The position numbers were made by a program, and so were the translations under genes. Shown one piece after another: positions 61,600-64,000 of a stretch of 64,000 nucleotides of DNA (position 1 is the stretch's first letter; each line of letters starts with the position of its first letter). Below the pieces are notes generated by a model. That model made no database searches, was not told the origin of the DNA, and worked only from the letters and a program-made list of their open reading frames with translations. Source of the stretch: Gaoshiqia sediminis (GTDB lineage Bacteria; Bacteroidota; Bacteroidia; Bacteroidales; Prolixibacteraceae); NCBI RefSeq assembly GCF_025907915.1, contig NZ_JAPAAF010000012.1, positions 1 through 64,000 on the forward strand, given 5' to 3'.

Positions 61600-61895
61600 C
61601 AACCCTTTCCCGAAAACCCATTTAGGCGCCAAACACCCGATTTAGCTGCTACTTCCCGAGTGTCGTTGTTTTCTTTTTCAGTGACACAATCCGGAATTAG
61701 CTTTCATTGATACGCCAATTCGTTTGCTTCACGATTTGCTACTTCAAGGTAAGTTTTTTCCAAAAACACGGTGACCAGAGGCTTCAGAATCCCAACAAAT
61801 GGGGATTGCCAACCCCGCCCGCCCACTCTACTTTTGCCCACATCGAACCGGAGGAATGTAGCAGTCCGGGAAATCGATGCATTATCAATTAAAAC

Positions 61896-64000
61896 ATGGC
61901 AACATTGAAATTATTGAATATCAGGGAAAAGCTGATTCGGGTAACTCTGACCTTAATTGTCGTAATGACAATCGGGGATCTGGCTCACGGTCAATCTGAA
62001 AGGAGCAGCATTTCTGGTGTAATCCGGTCGAATACCGGGGAGAGTCTGCCCGGAGTGAATGTGCTGCTGGTACATCAGCAAAAAGGAACAGCCACCGACA
62101 TTGACGGCAGTTTCGGGTTTCGTGAATTATTGCCGGGAAGCTATTTGCTCCAGACCAGCTGCATGGGCTTTGAGCCGGCGCACAAGGAAATTGAGCTGCA
62201 AGCTGGCCAGGAACTGAAGGTGGAGTTGCACTTGCAGGAGGAAACCTACACCCTGAATGATGTGGTGGTGAACGGGAAGTCAGCTACCCGTCGGGTGATT
62301 GAGCAAGCCTATCAAGTAGCTTCGGTATCGACCAAAGAACTGTTCAACAGCACAGCGGATGCCAAAGCCGTGATCAACCGCATCTCGGGTGTCCGCATTC
62401 AGGAAGATGGCGGACTGGGTTCGGACATCAACTTCACCCTGAACGGTTTCTCGGGCGACCAGGTGAAATTTTTCATGGACGGCATTCCGATGGACAATTT
62501 TGGTTCGTCGCTCGGCCTGAGTGACCTGCCGGTGAACCTGATCGAACGCATCGACGTGTACAAAGGGGTGGTGCCCGTTTGGTTAGGCACCGATGCCCTG
62601 GGGGGCGCCGTGAACATCATCACCAACCGGAACCCCGCTTACTTCGATGCCTCTTACTCAATCGGTTCGTTTCACACACACCGGGCATCGGTAAACGGGG
62701 CGTGGACCAACCCGCAAAACGGGTTTACCTTTCGCGCCAACGCCTTCCTGAATTATTCGGACAACGATTACAAGGTGCTGGCGGAAATTGTGCGCAACAA
62801 TGTGATTGTCGATACGGCTGAAGTACGCCGGTTTCACGATCGCTACCGTTCGGGCACCGTCAAAATTGAAACCGGGGTAGTCAATAAAACCTATGCCGAC
62901 AACCTGCTTTTCGGGCTTATTGCTTCGGCCAGCGACAAACAAGTGCAACACGGGGCCACCATGAGCACTGTTTACGGGGGCATCATGCGCAACAGCCAAT
63001 CGCTGATCCCCAACCTGCGCTTCAACAAAAAGAATTTGTTCACCGACGGGCTGGATGTCAGCCTGTACAGCGCCTTTAGCCTGAACGAGTCGCAGGTAAC
63101 CGACACCCTGCGCGGGGTGCGTTACAACTGGCTGGGCGAGGCCACTGTCACCACGACCGGCGACGGAGAGGTATCGAATGACGGTGAATACTTCCGGACC
63201 TTTACTACGTTGGATGAAAAAGAATGGACCAATCAGCTGAATGTGGGCTATGCGCTGAGCACACGAAGCTCGCTGGCACTGAATTATGCTTTCAGCTATT
63301 TCCACCGCAAAGCCTTTGATGCGGAAAACCCTGAACTGGCGGACAGCAAGTTCCCGAAGTCGCTGACCAAAAACGTGTTGGGCCTGGCTTACAAGTTCGA
63401 TTTCAACGGGAGGTGGAGCATGACCGCTTTTGGGAAAACCTTTCTTACCCGGGCAAAAACATCCAAAGAATTTGACTTTGCGCTGGAAACCCAGCGCGTG
63501 GAAGCGGTCAAAAATTACCAGCATAATGTTGGGTACGGACTTGCTTCAACCTATTTCATCTTGCCGGAGCTTCAGGTAAAGGCATCGTACGAACACAGTT
63601 CGCGGATGCCCATGCCGGAGGAAATTTTTGGCGATGGCTTGTTTATCGATGCCAACCCAGATTTGGGGCCGGAGCAAAGCGACAATTTCAATTTAGGAGC
63701 CGAGTACCGGTTCCGGATGAAAGCATCTGAGTTTGCTTTAGGCAGCAGTTTTATTTACCGCGAAGCTGACGATTTGATCTACACCGTTGTGACCATTGCC
63801 AGCCCGAAAACCCGCTACGACAACCTGAATAAAACACGGGTGCTCGGAGTGGAAGGAAACTTCCTGTACCGTTACCAGGAATGGTTCCGGTTGGGTGGAA
63901 ATGTAACCTTTCAGGATATCACCGACCAGGCAGCATTCATCCGGAATGATTCCTATACCGGTTCGGGCTGGCAGAAAAACTATCACTACGGATACCGCCT
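61896..64000 (+). CDS. TonB-dependent receptor with carboxypeptidase-like domain, truncated by window end
   Basis: The frame from ATG 61896 (MATLKLLNIREKLIRVTLTL) stays open for 701 codons to the window edge. A signal segment ending near GDLAHGQSE is followed by a CarboxypepD_reg-like domain (SLPGVNVLLVHQQKGTATDI), then a plug with INRISGVRIQEDGGLGSDIN and VWLGTDALGGAVNIITNRNP. The long barrel part contains EEIFGDGLFIDANPDLGPEQ and then SDNFNLGAEYRF, a segment usual in siderophore/cobalamin-type receptors. There is no STN domain, and the plug lacks the SusC GYGTQ-type start, so it is not a SusC. Iron-chelate or similar uptake is the most likely role. No SusD gene is upstream; the downstream side is unseen. 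Confidence 0.9.
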   Translation, partial: MATLKLLNIREKLIRVTLTLIVVMTIGDLAHGQSERSSISGVIRSNTGESLPGVNVLLVHQQKGTATDIDGSFGFRELLPGSYLLQTSCMGFEPAHKEIELQAGQELKVELHLQEETYTLNDVVVNGKSATRRVIEQAYQVASVSTKELFNSTADAKAVINRISGVRIQEDGGLGSDINFTLNGFSGDQVKFFMDGIPMDNFGSSLGLSDLPVNLIERIDVYKGVVPVWLGTDALGGAVNIITNRNPAYFDASYSIGSFHTHRASVNGAWTNPQNGFTFRANAFLNYSDNDYKVLAEIVRNNVIVDTAEVRRFHDRYRSGTVKIETGVVNKTYADNLLFGLIASASDKQVQHGATMSTVYGGIMRNSQSLIPNLRFNKKNLFTDGLDVSLYSAFSLNESQVTDTLRGVRYNWLGEATVTTTGDGEVSNDGEYFRTFTTLDEKEWTNQLNVGYALSTRSSLALNYAFSYFHRKAFDAENPELADSKFPKSLTKNVLGLAYKFDFNGRWSMTAFGKTFLTRAKTSKEFDFALETQRVEAVKNYQHNVGYGLASTYFILPELQVKASYEHSSRMPMPEEIFGDGLFIDANPDLGPEQSDNFNLGAEYRFRMKASEFALGSSFIYREADDLIYTVVTIASPKTRYDNLNKTRVLGVEGNFLYRYQEWFRLGGNVTFQDITDQAAFIRNDSYTGSGWQKNYHYGYR

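Noticed and set aside
61600-61895. A riboswitch, for example cobalamin, before the TonB receptor
   Set aside because: The gap has a small AATCCC/GGGGATT stem but none of the conserved cobalamin core that I could find.
1-64000. CRISPR arrays, rRNA genes, phage genes, intact insertion sequences
   Set aside because: No regularly spaced repeats, rRNA-like blocks, phage structural genes or intact transposase frames were seen on either strand.

Overview
The window comes from a member of the Bacteroidota (Bacteroidia), probably a glycan-degrading relative of Marinilabiliales/Prolixibacteraceae; that lower rank is a guess from gene content. The evidence is four SusC/SusD pairs, FecR/ECF-sigma pairs with DUF4974-type anti-sigma C-termini, many lipoprotein glycosidases, weak ribosome binding sites and TAnnTTTG-like -7 elements. 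Almost all of the 64 kb is polysaccharide utilization loci (PULs). I call them A to D.

Left edge (1-2900): the C-terminus of a GH95 alpha-L-fucosidase-type enzyme, a decayed IS4-type transposase, an AAA/DUF4143 ATPase, and a lone tRNA 3' end followed by a terminator, which looks like an integration scar. PUL A (2965-18286, +): ECF sigma, FecR, SusC, SusD, a three-domain SusE/F-like binding lipoprotein, GH66 dextranase, GH31 alpha-glucosidase and a large six-hairpin glycosidase with a CBM. The predicted substrate is dextran or another alpha-1,6-glucan. PUL B (18747-32710, +): ECF sigma, FecR, SusC (frameshifted), SusD, DUF4960 binding protein, two GH32 enzymes, MFS sugar porter and PfkB fructokinase. 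The predicted substrate is fructan. A and B are separated by a 460-base gap holding a perfect 14-bp inverted repeat and a scrap of a second DUF4143 ATPase.

PUL C (46542 to 32800, -): ECF sigma, FecR, SusC, SusD, a sialidase-fold propeller with MORN-like repeats, two DUF5060/apiosidase-like glycosidases and a PL10 pectate lyase. It probably acts on a decorated pectin. PUL D (60454 to 47072, -): ECF sigma, FecR, SusC, SusD, a five-bladed-propeller glycosidase, GH97, a decayed gene remnant and GH95. It probably acts on a glycan carrying alpha-galactose and alpha-L-fucose (or L-galactose). B and C converge on a bidirectional terminator at about 32.74-32.79 kb. The right edge has a DUF6266-like gene and the start of a TonB-dependent receptor that runs out of the window.

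All four PULs follow one plan: an ECF sigma/anti-sigma pair senses cargo through the STN domain of its SusC and should switch on the downstream susCD and enzyme genes. Two non-coding features recur in all four. Each fecR-susC gap holds a hairpin that is an intrinsic terminator on the strand opposite susC, with a TAnnTTTG-like box at or near the susC start. This is the expected layout of a short antisense RNA like DonS of Bacteroides fragilis. Each junction between the surface-binding genes and the first enzyme gene also holds a hairpin. The broken fructan SusC, the mosaic base composition of PUL C, and the gene scraps show that these loci are being shuffled and decayed.
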